Positions 23,763-31,800 are shown, numbered from the stretch's first letter. The stretch: 64,000 nt of DNA from JACPYF01 sp964348695 (GCA_964348695.1 CAYGDI010000001.1:1-64000); one strand, 5' to 3'. Numbers and translations are program-made. Notes: a model not told the origin generated them from the sequence alone.

Positions 23763-24381
23763 CATGCATCTCAATATATTTCGCAGGTATGACCCAAAGA
23801 TCTTGAAACCACGTTATATTATCATCGTGATATTTTCTATATTAGCCACTTTCGCAGCATTTCAGCTATCGGTTGATAAGATCCATCTGGCTGAAAATCC
23901 AGATACAAAACTAGGCTGCAGTATCAACGTAGTGCTCAACTGTGCTTCTGTTATGAAAACACCTCAGGCTGACCTATTCGGATTTCCGAACAGTTATCTC
24001 GGTATGATGGGCTATCCAGTATTTTTGTTTTTTGCTCTTAGTGCTCTAATGGGGGTCAAATATAACAAGCGTATTTTGCGACTACTAATGTTTGGTATTG
24101 CAGTGGCATTTGTATTTGCTCTCTGGCTGTTTTATGAAAGTATGTATATTATCGAGATTCTGTGTCCATGGTGTATGTTGACTACAACCTCGACTGCCTT
24201 TATTTTTGCGGCTTTACTGCATATTTCGCTGAGGGAAAATATATTCAATTTCAGCAAACGACGCTATGAGACTGTCGGCAAATGGCTCAACGAAAGTTAT
24301 GACAAACTATTCTTTATTAGTTTGTTGGTGATCATGATTGCGCTAGTGGTAGGAAAATTTGGGGACGCTCTAATTAGTTAA
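23752..24381 (+). CDS. vitamin K epoxide reductase (VKOR) family protein
   Basis: An integral membrane thiol oxidoreductase that regenerates disulfide-forming proteins with quinone. It has 209 residues and about five hydrophobic segments. The active-site pair is CPWC (about residues 139-142) after the third membrane helix, and the periplasmic-loop cysteines are in LGCSINVVLNCASV; GFPNSYLGMMGY is the conserved Asn/Ser-Tyr quinone-site region. No fused thioredoxin domain. ATG 23752 has GAGGT 8 nt upstream. It can supply oxidising power for the Cys-containing secreted proteins (382 gene, both pilins). Confidence 0.92.
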   Translation: MLTNMHLNIFRRYDPKILKPRYIIIVIFSILATFAAFQLSVDKIHLAENPDTKLGCSINVVLNCASVMKTPQADLFGFPNSYLGMMGYPVFLFFALSALMGVKYNKRILRLLMFGIAVAFVFALWLFYESMYIIEILCPWCMLTTTSTAFIFAALLHISLRENIFNFSKRRYETVGKWLNESYDKLFFISLLVIMIALVVGKFGDALIS

Positions 24382-24394
24382 TAGGAGGTGTATT

Positions 24395-24799
24395 ATGTCA
24401 GATTTTATCATTCGGTACATTGTGGCAGGGGCACTATTTGCTATTATCGACGGTATTTGGCTGTCATTTGTAGCTAACAAACTATATCGTTCTCAGTTGG
24501 GCCCATTGCTGCTAGATAAACCTAATCTACCTGCAGCAATCGTGTTCTATTTGGTATTTTTGGTAGGTTTAGTCGTGTTTGTAATCAACCCCGCTATGCA
24601 GTCAAACGACTGGAAAGTAGCACTGGGTTTGGGTGCGCTGTTTGGCTTTGTTACATATGCGACGTATGATTTGACAAACTTGGCTACGCTAAAGGGTTAT
24701 CCGCTGACTATTACAATTGTTGATTTGATATGGGGTACGGTACTAACTGCCAGCGTTTCTGTTGCCGCGTTTTTCATATTGCAGAGGATATCCGGCTAA
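24395..24799 (+). CDS. DUF2177 family membrane protein
   Basis: A 134-residue protein with four hydrophobic segments, matching DUF2177: ARY-like start IRYIVAGALFAIIDGIWL, the YRSQLGPLL loop, a YATYDLTNLATLKGYP central motif and DLIWGTVL in the last helix. Function unknown; the family often sits beside DUF1295 proteins or methyltransferases, as here. Strong Shine-Dalgarno AGGAGG. The following DUF1295 gene begins 1 nt after the stop. Confidence 0.88.
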   Translation: MSDFIIRYIVAGALFAIIDGIWLSFVANKLYRSQLGPLLLDKPNLPAAIVFYLVFLVGLVVFVINPAMQSNDWKVALGLGALFGFVTYATYDLTNLATLKGYPLTITIVDLIWGTVLTASVSVAAFFILQRISG

Positions 24800-24800
24800 A

Positions 24801-25670
24801 GTGCCTGCGCTGATTTTTGCATCGATAGCTTTGGCCTATATCTGTGTAGCCTTTGTGACGTTGGTTGAGTTTGGCAAGCTAGATTATGTATTGTCGTCTC
24901 TAGCTGTATGTCTATTGGCAGCTGTAGTATTTTTGAGCTTTGTGTTTATACTTGCACAGCGTATAAAACGTTACGATATCATAGATGCAGCGTGGGGTCC
25001 GACATTTATAGTTGTCTGTCTGGCTAGCTATTTCATTTACTATAGCGAGTTTGCTCTGAACCTTTGTCTGATGGTTATTGGTATGGTTACGGTGTGGGGT
25101 TTGCGGCTGGCATGGCACATTGGCAAGCGAAAAGTCGGCAGTAAGATCGAGGATGCTCGCTATGTTGAGCTGCGGCGAAATTGGAAAGGGAATTTGGCTG
25201 TTAATATGTATTTTCGGGTATATATGGTGCAGGCGATACTAGCGACAATCATATGTATACCGGTGATACACATCAACTTGTTTGATGGCGGTCAGTGGAC
25301 GACTTTTGCGTTGGTTGGTTTGATGATTTGGCTCGCAGGGTTTATCATAGAGGTTATCAGTGATCGTCAGCTAAAGATGTTCTTGGCAGACAAAAATAAC
25401 AAAGGTAAAATCATGCAATCTGGATTGTGGCGATACAGTCGACATCCAAATTATTTCGGTGAAATCACTCAGTGGTGGGGTATTGGTATCATTGCAATGG
25501 GTGTGATGCCATGGTGGGTTGGATTGATAGGTCCGCTGACTATTTCGTTTTTGATTTTGTATGTATCAGGCGTGCCACCTACCGAAAAACGGTTCGAAGG
25601 ACGAGCAGGTTGGAGCGAATACAAGGCAAAAACTAGCGTACTAGTTCCATTACCAGTTAAAAAGGTGTAG
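24801..25670 (+). CDS. DUF1295 / steroid 5-alpha-reductase-like membrane protein
   Basis: A 289-residue protein with about seven membrane segments. The DUF1295 signature is clear in the C-terminal third: GLWRYSRHPNYFGEITQWWG, the nucleotide-cofactor-facing region, and PPTEKRF near the end with the YKxxTS tail. The family resembles steroid reductases and isoprenylcysteine methyltransferases; substrate unknown. The frame opens earlier (24762) inside the DUF2177 gene; GTG 24801 with AGAGGA upstream is preferred. The TAGAAT overlapping its stop codon may be the -10 of the downstream T-box operon. Confidence 0.88.
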   Translation: MPALIFASIALAYICVAFVTLVEFGKLDYVLSSLAVCLLAAVVFLSFVFILAQRIKRYDIIDAAWGPTFIVVCLASYFIYYSEFALNLCLMVIGMVTVWGLRLAWHIGKRKVGSKIEDARYVELRRNWKGNLAVNMYFRVYMVQAILATIICIPVIHINLFDGGQWTTFALVGLMIWLAGFIIEVISDRQLKMFLADKNNKGKIMQSGLWRYSRHPNYFGEITQWWGIGIIAMGVMPWWVGLIGPLTISFLILYVSGVPPTEKRFEGRAGWSEYKAKTSVLVPLPVKKV

Positions 25671-25687
25671 AATATAAACATATCCGC

Positions 25688-25870
25688 TAGAGTGGCTATC
25701 AACCACGAGGATCGGGAAGAAAGATTGTACAAATTTATTAGAACCCGACGGAATTGACCCGTTAGATCAAACGAATCAAGCGCTAAAAGAATCATTTCTT
25801 TTGGAAGTCAGATGGTACCGTCCGCCAACCGGCGGATTCTGACAGACAAAAGAGATGGTTTTTTGTTTTT
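25688..25870 (+). promoter_or_regulatory. T-box riboswitch, ultrashort Stem I, isoleucine-specific
   Basis: Stem I is a 4-bp hairpin, GTGG (25692-25695) with CCAC (25703-25706), whose terminal loop CTATCAA contains the Ile codon ATC (25698-25700). A Stem II region with GATCGGG (25710-25716) pairing to CCCG/GATC (25758-25768) follows. The T-box element TGGTACC (25813-25819) is bulged between helix A1 GTCAG (25807-25811) with CTGAC (25839-25843) and helix A2 GTCCGCC (25820-25826) with GGCGGAT (25831-25837). TGGT can pair with ACCA of uncharged tRNA-Ile. A T-run (25859-25870) and a Shine-Dalgarno follow. Confidence 0.85.
25785..25870 (+). terminator. candidate regulated terminator of the ileS operon T-box
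   Basis: CATTTCTTTT (25793-25802) can pair with AAAAGAGATG (25848-25857), directly followed by G and TTTTTTGTTTTT. The same TTCTTTT (25796-25802) alternatively pairs with AAAAGAA (25785-25791) as a Stem III-like hairpin. The two pairings are mutually exclusive, so read-through could be switched here. The direction of control is inference. Confidence 0.45.
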
Positions 25871-25882
25871 AGAAAGGAACAT

Positions 25883-26503
25883 ATGAAAAGAATATTAGTT
25901 TACGGAGATTCAAACACCTGGGGTTCGACTGCGGATGATACGCGTATTGCTGATGCTGATCAATGGACTAATATATTGCAAGAAAAGCTAGGTAGTGATT
26001 ACAAGATTATTCAAAATGGAGTTTGCGGTAGAAGTGCTGGTGACTACGAGACTACGGACAAGACTCATTACAACGGCCAAGCCCCGTTTGAGGTTATTTT
26101 AAGAGCTGCTGCGCCCGTTGACTACATATTCATTTTGCTCGGGACAAATGATATCAAGGCACGGTATAACAAAAGTGCTAGTGAAATTTTAGAAAATATT
26201 CGCTGGTACGAAAAGTGGGTGGATGAAGCAGTTGCAAGCCCGAGGCGTTTTGAGAATAAAACACCAAAGCCCGTGTTTGTATATATTGTTCCAGCAAAAA
26301 TTGTTGTTGGCAAAAACCCATATGGCACAGAGTACGAAGAGTCTCTTCGCCAAGAGCTAGCTGAACTGATGGTTAGTGATTTAGATAAAACTATCGTACT
26401 AGGTGAAATCGAAATGAGTGAAGATGGCGTACATTATTCAATTGAAGGCCATCTTCAGGCTGCAGAAAAAGTATATGAAGCATGCAGGGGGCTAGGAATA
26501 TGA
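25883..26503 (+). CDS. SGNH/GDSL hydrolase family protein
   Basis: A 206-residue SGNH-fold esterase or acyl hydrolase. Block I YGDSNTWG (Ser nucleophile at about residue 10), block II Gly in NGVCGRSAG, block III LGTNDIK and block V DGVHYSIEGH (catalytic Asp and His) are all intact. No signal peptide, so it is probably cytoplasmic. It lies directly behind the T-box leader with AAAGGAAC as ribosome site and overlaps ileS by 4 nt, so its synthesis should respond to tRNA-Ile charging. Substrate unknown. Confidence 0.88.
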   Translation: MKRILVYGDSNTWGSTADDTRIADADQWTNILQEKLGSDYKIIQNGVCGRSAGDYETTDKTHYNGQAPFEVILRAAAPVDYIFILLGTNDIKARYNKSASEILENIRWYEKWVDEAVASPRRFENKTPKPVFVYIVPAKIVVGKNPYGTEYEESLRQELAELMVSDLDKTIVLGEIEMSEDGVHYSIEGHLQAAEKVYEACRGLGI

Positions 26504-29388
26504 AGTTTAAAGCAAACACCAGACGCAAAGCAATCGAATACGAAAAAGATCTTGTAAAGCAGTGGAAGAAAAACAAGACTTTTGAAAAATCTGTCGAAAA
26601 TCGCTCTGCTGATAATGCCTACGTGTTTTATGACGGCCCGCCGTTTATCACGGGCTTGCCTCATCACGGTACTTTGCTGATTTCTACTATCAAAGACACA
26701 GTTGCTCGTTACCAAACTATGCGCGGCAAACGTGTTGAGCGAACTTGGGGCTGGGACTGTCATGGCTTGCCAGCAGAGGTTTATGTTGAAAAGAAGCTAA
26801 ACATCAAAGACAAGAGTGAGATTGGCACAAAAATTAGCATTCATGACTATGTACGTGAATGTCGCGAGGCAATGGTACAGGGCGGCAACGAATGGGAAGA
26901 CGTGATCGACCGTGTTGGGCGCTGGGTAGAGTTTCAGGGTGCCTATAAGACTATGGACAAAGAGTACATGGAATCTATTTGGTGGGCATTTACGACCTTG
27001 TACAACAAAGGCAAGATATTTGAGGGCGAAAAGGTGCTGATGTATTGTGTGCATGACGGAACTCCTATCAGCAAGTCTGAAGTTGCCATGGAAAACAGCT
27101 ACAAAGAGGTGACAGATCCTAGTTTGTATACATATTTCAAACTAGTCGATGAAGATTTGAGCCTACTAGCCTGGACAACAACACCGTGGACGTTGCCTGC
27201 CAACGTTGCCCTGGCGGTTAATCCTGGTTTAACCTACGCTGTCGTTGAATATGACGGCAAAAAAGTTGTTGTTGCTAAAGATCTTGTTAAAAATGTATTC
27301 ACCGACGAAAAACATCAACCACTAGACTACAAAATAGTAGATGAAATTGCTGGCAAATGGTTGGTTGGCAAAAAATACGAGCCACTTTTTGAAAATCACG
27401 GTCCGCATGCTCATGCCGTACAAGCTGCGGAATTTGTTTCCAGTGAGAGCGGTACAGGAATCGTTCATATTGCGCCGGCATATGGTGAAGACGACTTTAA
27501 TTTGGCGCAAACTAATAATTTACCAGTCGTTCATGTTGTTGACGAGAACGGAAACTATGCATCTGGTCGTTGGCTAGGTAAAAACATTTGGGAGACCAAC
27601 AAAGAAATCGCCAAAACGTTACTCGCTGAAAATGTGGCGATGAAAATTGACTATATCAGGCACGAATATCCGCATTGTCACCGCTGTGGTCACAAATTAA
27701 TCTACAAGGCACACTCTAGCTGGTTCATGGACATTCAGGATCAAAAATCTGACATGCAAAAGGTGAATGACAGCACCAGCTGGGTGCCGAAAGCACTAAA
27801 AGAAAAGCGATTCCGAAACGTAATCGAGAGTGCGCCGGATTGGAACTTGTCCCGTGATCGTTTTTGGGCGACTCCAATCCCAGTTTGGAAGGGGCGTAAG
27901 AGTGACGGCACGGAAGTTATAAAAGCTTTTGCATCGTATAAAGAATTTGAAGAATTTACAGGCAAAAAATTAGATGATTATCACTTGCCAATGGTCATGG
28001 ACATTACATTTGAGCTCGATGGTGCTCAGATGTCACATATTGGTAAAGTTATCGACTGTTGGTTCGAGTCTGGCAGCATGCCATTTGCCCAATTTCACTA
28101 CCCGTTCGAAAACAAAGAGAAATTCGAGACGAATTTTCCGGCAGATTTCATCACAGAAGGCGTCGATCAGACTCGTGGCTGGTTCTATAGTCTAACTGCC
28201 GTCAATGTCGCGCTATTTGGGCAATCGCCTTACAAAAACTTGATTTGCGCAGGTTTTTTGAATGCCGCTGACGGTAAAAAAATTAGTAAGAAACTAAAAA
28301 ATTACACCGATCCAACGGAGCTCATGGATGAAACTAGTGCGGACGCTCTGCGTTTGTTCTTTTTGAATTCACCACTAGTCAGTGGTGAAGACGCAAACCT
28401 CGCAGACAAGGACGTCAAAGACGTTGCTCGCAAGCTATCTATGGTTTGGAATATGTATGATTTCTTTACAATGTACGCCAGTGTTGATGGCTGGGAATTT
28501 GACGGTGATTTGAGTGAGCCAAAAAATCTATCAAACCCGCTAGACCAATGGATTGTCAGTCGTGTACATCAATTGCTAGCCGAAGTCGGTGAAAATATCG
28601 ATGAATATAAACTGCAAGAAGCAGTAAAACCAATCTTGCCGTTTATCGATGATGCTAGTAACTGGTATGTACGTAGAAGTCGTCGTCGTTTCTGGAAATC
28701 TGGTGACGACAGTGACAAAAATGATGCGTATCGAACTTTGCATTACGTTCTGACGCTACTATCGCAGATAATGGCTCCGTTTACCCCGTTCTTGAGTGAA
28801 GAATTGTACCAGAAATTAACTGGTGGCGAGAGTGTGCATCTGCTAGATTGGCCAAAAGAAGGTAAGGTTGATAAAAAAGTACTCAGCGACATGCAGTTTA
28901 CTCGAAAAGTTATCGAATATGGCCTGATGTTACGAATGCAAAAAGATGAAACTAAGGGCGAAGAGCAAAGGAAAGTTCGCCAGCCTCTTGCGAGTCTATC
29001 ATATGCTGGAACTAAACTAGGCGAGTATCATGAGACTATTATTCAAGGTGAGGTAAATGTTAAAAAGGTAGAGTTTGATGATAGAGATGAAGATTTTTGG
29101 GTAGAAATAGAAAAGAAACTGACACCAGAACTAAAACGCGAAGGTCTAATGCGTGAGGTTATTCGTTTTGTACAGAGCGGACGTAAAAAAGCTGGTCTAA
29201 ACGTTGATGATCGGATAAAACTCGGTCTCAAAACCAGTGGTGAGTTGCAAGATGCTATCGACGAGCATCAAAGTACAATAAAAGATGAAACATTGGCAGT
29301 TTCGTTAGATGACAATGAATATTCATATAGCGAAACCGTAAAAATTGACGGACATGAACTAACAATTTCGTTGGAGGTAGCAAAATGA
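26500..29388 (+). CDS. ileS: isoleucyl-tRNA synthetase
   Basis: Class I synthetase charging tRNA-Ile, 962 residues. It opens with YDGPPFITGLPHHGTLL, where HHGT stands for HIGH, then TWGWDCHGLPAE. The CP1 editing domain (about 190-390) has TTPWTLPANVAL. The KMSKS loop reads KKISKKLKNYTDP, the pattern of eukaryotic-like type 2 IleRS, a class often insensitive to mupirocin. GWFYSL and the Val/Ile-type anticodon domain follow; no C-terminal zinc finger. ATG 26500 overlaps the SGNH stop (ATGA), so ileS depends on the upstream T-box. Confidence 0.96.
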   Translation: MKFKANTRRKAIEYEKDLVKQWKKNKTFEKSVENRSADNAYVFYDGPPFITGLPHHGTLLISTIKDTVARYQTMRGKRVERTWGWDCHGLPAEVYVEKKLNIKDKSEIGTKISIHDYVRECREAMVQGGNEWEDVIDRVGRWVEFQGAYKTMDKEYMESIWWAFTTLYNKGKIFEGEKVLMYCVHDGTPISKSEVAMENSYKEVTDPSLYTYFKLVDEDLSLLAWTTTPWTLPANVALAVNPGLTYAVVEYDGKKVVVAKDLVKNVFTDEKHQPLDYKIVDEIAGKWLVGKKYEPLFENHGPHAHAVQAAEFVSSESGTGIVHIAPAYGEDDFNLAQTNNLPVVHVVDENGNYASGRWLGKNIWETNKEIAKTLLAENVAMKIDYIRHEYPHCHRCGHKLIYKAHSSWFMDIQDQKSDMQKVNDSTSWVPKALKEKRFRNVIESAPDWNLSRDRFWATPIPVWKGRKSDGTEVIKAFASYKEFEEFTGKKLDDYHLPMVMDITFELDGAQMSHIGKVIDCWFESGSMPFAQFHYPFENKEKFETNFPADFITEGVDQTRGWFYSLTAVNVALFGQSPYKNLICAGFLNAADGKKISKKLKNYTDPTELMDETSADALRLFFLNSPLVSGEDANLADKDVKDVARKLSMVWNMYDFFTMYASVDGWEFDGDLSEPKNLSNPLDQWIVSRVHQLLAEVGENIDEYKLQEAVKPILPFIDDASNWYVRRSRRRFWKSGDDSDKNDAYRTLHYVLTLLSQIMAPFTPFLSEELYQKLTGGESVHLLDWPKEGKVDKKVLSDMQFTRKVIEYGLMLRMQKDETKGEEQRKVRQPLASLSYAGTKLGEYHETIIQGEVNVKKVEFDDRDEDFWVEIEKKLTPELKREGLMREVIRFVQSGRKKAGLNVDDRIKLGLKTSGELQDAIDEHQSTIKDETLAVSLDDNEYSYSETVKIDGHELTISLEVAK

Positions 29389-29807
29389 ATGAACCACGTG
29401 TAGGAGTGGGAGTTTTTATATTCAAAAATGGTAAGTTTTTAGTAGGGCATCGCAAAGGTTCGCACGGTGCGGGAACCTGGGCATTGCCCGGAGGTCATCT
29501 TGATTTTGGCGAAAGTTTTGAAGAGACTTCGATACGAGAGGTAGAAGAAGAAAATGGTCTACAGATAGAAAATGTACAGTTCGGTGCAGTCACAAACGAT
29601 ATTTTCGAGGCTGATCAGAAACACTATGTGACTATCTGGACAACAAGTCGCTGGAAGTCGGGTGAGCCAGAAATTCTGGAACCACATAAATGTCTAGAGT
29701 GGCGTTGGGTAGATTTTGATACATTACCGGAGCCTTTTTTTGGGGGTTGGAAACAGCTTTTTGAGAGCCAATTTTTTGAAGATATCAAGAAAAAACTAGC
29801 AGAATAG
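29385..29807 (+). CDS. Nudix hydrolase (NUDT15/MutT-like)
   Basis: A 140-residue Nudix protein. The box G-x5-E-x7-REV-x-EENGL is at about residues 37-59, preceded by WALPGGHLDFGE. The opening VGVGVFIFKNGKFLVGHRKGSHGAGTW resembles NUDT15-type nucleotide pyrophosphatases that hydrolyse modified dNTPs. It overlaps ileS by 4 nt (ATGA), so it is the third gene of the T-box operon. Only distantly related to the Nudix protein at 1917. Substrate unproven. Confidence 0.9.
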   Translation: MNEPRVGVGVFIFKNGKFLVGHRKGSHGAGTWALPGGHLDFGESFEETSIREVEEENGLQIENVQFGAVTNDIFEADQKHYVTIWTTSRWKSGEPEILEPHKCLEWRWVDFDTLPEPFFGGWKQLFESQFFEDIKKKLAE

Positions 29808-29833
29808 TAGTTTGTTTTCACTAGGTAGTGAGC

Positions 29834-29839
29834 TATAAT
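29834..29839 (+). promoter_or_regulatory. -10 element for the secreted-protein gene
   Basis: Perfect TATAAT (29834-29839); TTGTTT at 29812-29817 with a 16-nt spacer is a possible -35. It gives a leader of about 60 nt. Confidence 0.55.
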
Positions 29840-29886
29840 ACTTAAGTTGCTTGTCAATCGAATACGGCTCCTGCCGTGTTCTTTAT

Positions 29887-29902
29887 ATGAGGAGAACCTC
29901 AT
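29887..29902 (+). promoter_or_regulatory. hairpin enclosing the Shine-Dalgarno
   Basis: ATGAGG (29887-29892), loop AGAA, CCTCAT (29897-29902) is a perfect 6-bp hairpin that buries the GAGGAG ribosome site 10 nt before ATG 29906. It could throttle translation or melt with temperature. Confidence 0.45.
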
Positions 29903-29905
29903 CAC

Positions 29906-31129
29906 ATGAAAATACTACGAACGTTGGGCTTGGCTGTCGTGTTGACAGCTTTGCTGTCGCTCATTGGTGCTTCGTCGGCACTAGCTTTTACGCAGCTGGC
30001 CGATGATGCGACTACGGGTCAACCAGGAGAGACTGTTTCAGTCAACATTCTGCTCAACGACCCCGACTACATTCCGGACTACGACGGTCAAGGTAATCCC
30101 AACTTGATTATCGTGGGCTCAAGCTGTTTTTGGAGTGGTAGTGGAGGGGTTGTGTCGTACACCGCCGGTCTAAGTGACGGTGATGTCAGCTCGTGCACTT
30201 CACAGGTTGTCAATGTGACGAACGGCGATTTTGGTATCGAAACACTGGTTGTTACAACAGTTGTGATCGATACAGTCGACCCAATCGTGCAGATCAATAC
30301 CCCGTCTGACGGAGATGTAATTTCAACGGACACTGCAGTATTGAGCTACACCGCCACTGACGATTCTGGTGTGACACCAGTTTGTGACAGAGCCAACGGC
30401 GAGACCATCAATCTCGACGAAGGTCTCAACACGATCACCGTGACATGTACCGATGCAGCCGGCAATGAGGGTTCTGCTTCGGTTGATGTGACATACACTC
30501 CGCCGTCAGATACCACTGCACCAGTCATCACAATCGATTCGCCAGCTGATGGATCGACGGTATCGACAAACACGGTTGCTCTCAACTACACAGTGAACGA
30601 CAATGAAGATCCGTCACCAATCTGTACTCCTGAGAGCGGGCCTGACGTTGTACTGAACCCAGGACTGAACACGATCACGGTGACTTGTACGGATGCGTCC
30701 AATAACCAAAGTTCTGTTTCGGTCGATGTCACCTACACGACAGCTCCGGTTGAGATCTTTGTGAGTGACGCAACAGCACATGAGCTGGATACTGGCCAGG
30801 GGTTGGTGACGGCTGATTTCCAGGTCACTCTGTCGAGATCAACCGACGTACCGATCTACGTGAGTTACTTGACGATTCCATGGACTGCGAATCTGAGTGA
30901 CTTTGTGATGACGGCCGGCACGCTGACTATTCCAGCTGGACAAACAACTGGACAAATCAGTGTGACCATCAAGGCTGATAACAAAAAAGAAGCGACTGAG
31001 ATTTTCAAGCTTCTGTATTTCAGCTGTGACTCAGACCAGGCACAGATCGCAGATCCGGTTCTGCCAGGACTCAACGCTGGCGTTGCAACAGCAACGATCA
31101 CTGATGACGACTTGGTCGTTAGACGCTGA
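29906..31129 (+). CDS. secreted protein with two HYR-like repeats and a Calx-beta domain
   Basis: A 407-residue exported protein. Signal peptide residues 1-27 ends in SALA. Residues about 118-200 and 204-285 are two homologous Ig-like repeats of HYR type, each with D-(T)APxxxIxxPxDG, a central CxxxxG and a GLNTITVTCTDAxxNxxSxSVDVTYT close. Residues 287-402 form a Calx-beta domain ending TATITDDD, typical of Ca2+-dependent adhesins. No anchor is visible. A sampled line reads 55% GC with C-ending codons against 38% in ileS, so it may be of separate origin. Confidence 0.85.
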   Translation: MKILRTLGLAVVLTALLSLIGASSALAFTQLADDATTGQPGETVSVNILLNDPDYIPDYDGQGNPNLIIVGSSCFWSGSGGVVSYTAGLSDGDVSSCTSQVVNVTNGDFGIETLVVTTVVIDTVDPIVQINTPSDGDVISTDTAVLSYTATDDSGVTPVCDRANGETINLDEGLNTITVTCTDAAGNEGSASVDVTYTPPSDTTAPVITIDSPADGSTVSTNTVALNYTVNDNEDPSPICTPESGPDVVLNPGLNTITVTCTDASNNQSSVSVDVTYTTAPVEIFVSDATAHELDTGQGLVTADFQVTLSRSTDVPIYVSYLTIPWTANLSDFVMTAGTLTIPAGQTTGQISVTIKADNKKEATEIFKLLYFSCDSDQAQIADPVLPGLNAGVATATITDDDLVVRR

Positions 31130-31157
31130 GTGCTCTTCAAGCACAAGCAGTACACCA

Positions 31158-31191
31158 CCTCTCAAGGCAAGGACGCCAAGAGAGGTTTTTT
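31158..31191 (+). terminator. Rho-independent terminator
   Basis: CCTCTC (31158-31163) with GAGAGG (31180-31185), inner GGC/GCC, then TTTTTT. Its T-tract ends 7 nt before the TATAAT of yajQ. Confidence 0.88.
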
Positions 31192-31197
31192 ATTTGG

Positions 31198-31203
31198 TAT
31201 AAT
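31198..31203 (+). promoter_or_regulatory. leaderless -10 of yajQ
   Basis: Perfect TATAAT seven nt before ATG 31211, with no Shine-Dalgarno. It is squeezed between the upstream terminator and the start codon. Confidence 0.65.
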
Positions 31204-31210
31204 AAAGGCT

Positions 31211-31705
31211 ATGGCACAGTTTAGTTTTGATATTGTTAGTGAATATGACAAGGCAGAAATGAATAATGTTTTCATGCAGTCTGAGCGTGAAATAGGCAAT
31301 AGATATGATTTTAAGGGTACTCCTGCGACTCTCGAATGGTTGGGAGACAAGATCGGGTTAAAAGTCACTGGTGCAGGCGAGTGGCAGATCGAGGCAGTGC
31401 TAGATATTGTTCGCAAAAAACTGGCTGCGCGTGATCAAAGCTCAAAGGTATTGGATCTCAGCAAACCTGTCAACGAGAGTAACATGAAGGCGACCAAAGA
31501 AGTCCCTTTTAAAGAAGGCCTAGATCAAGAAAAGGCAAAGAAGATTACCAAGCTATTAAAAGAGAAGTTTCCGAAAGTGAAGACTCAGATTCAGGGTGAA
31601 GCAGTACGCGTAACTAGTGGCAGTAAAGATGATTTGCAGGCAGTTATGCAACTGATTCGTGCACAAGATTTCGACTTTGTTACTAGCTTTACTAACTATC
31701 GCTAA
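31211..31705 (+). CDS. yajQ: YajQ family cyclic-di-GMP/nucleotide-binding protein
   Basis: A 164-residue protein of the DUF520/YajQ family: two ferredoxin-like halves, opening FSFDIVSEYDKAEMNN and with REIGNRYDFKGT, the KGLDQEKAKKI-like middle (KEGLDQEKAKKITKLLKE) and a closing LRAQDFDFxxxFTNYR. Members bind nucleotides, and one binds cyclic di-GMP in Xanthomonas; the function here is unknown. The start is set by TATAAT seven nt upstream; an earlier in-frame start at 31130 would put the terminator inside the gene. Confidence 0.93.
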   Translation: MAQFSFDIVSEYDKAEMNNVFMQSEREIGNRYDFKGTPATLEWLGDKIGLKVTGAGEWQIEAVLDIVRKKLAARDQSSKVLDLSKPVNESNMKATKEVPFKEGLDQEKAKKITKLLKEKFPKVKTQIQGEAVRVTSGSKDDLQAVMQLIRAQDFDFVTSFTNYR

Positions 31706-31800
31706 AAATTACTACAACAATCTATTGCAATCATAACCATAACGTATTTTAATAAAGTTGTAATGTACGCAAAAACACAAAAAATAGTGGAGTGTTATTG

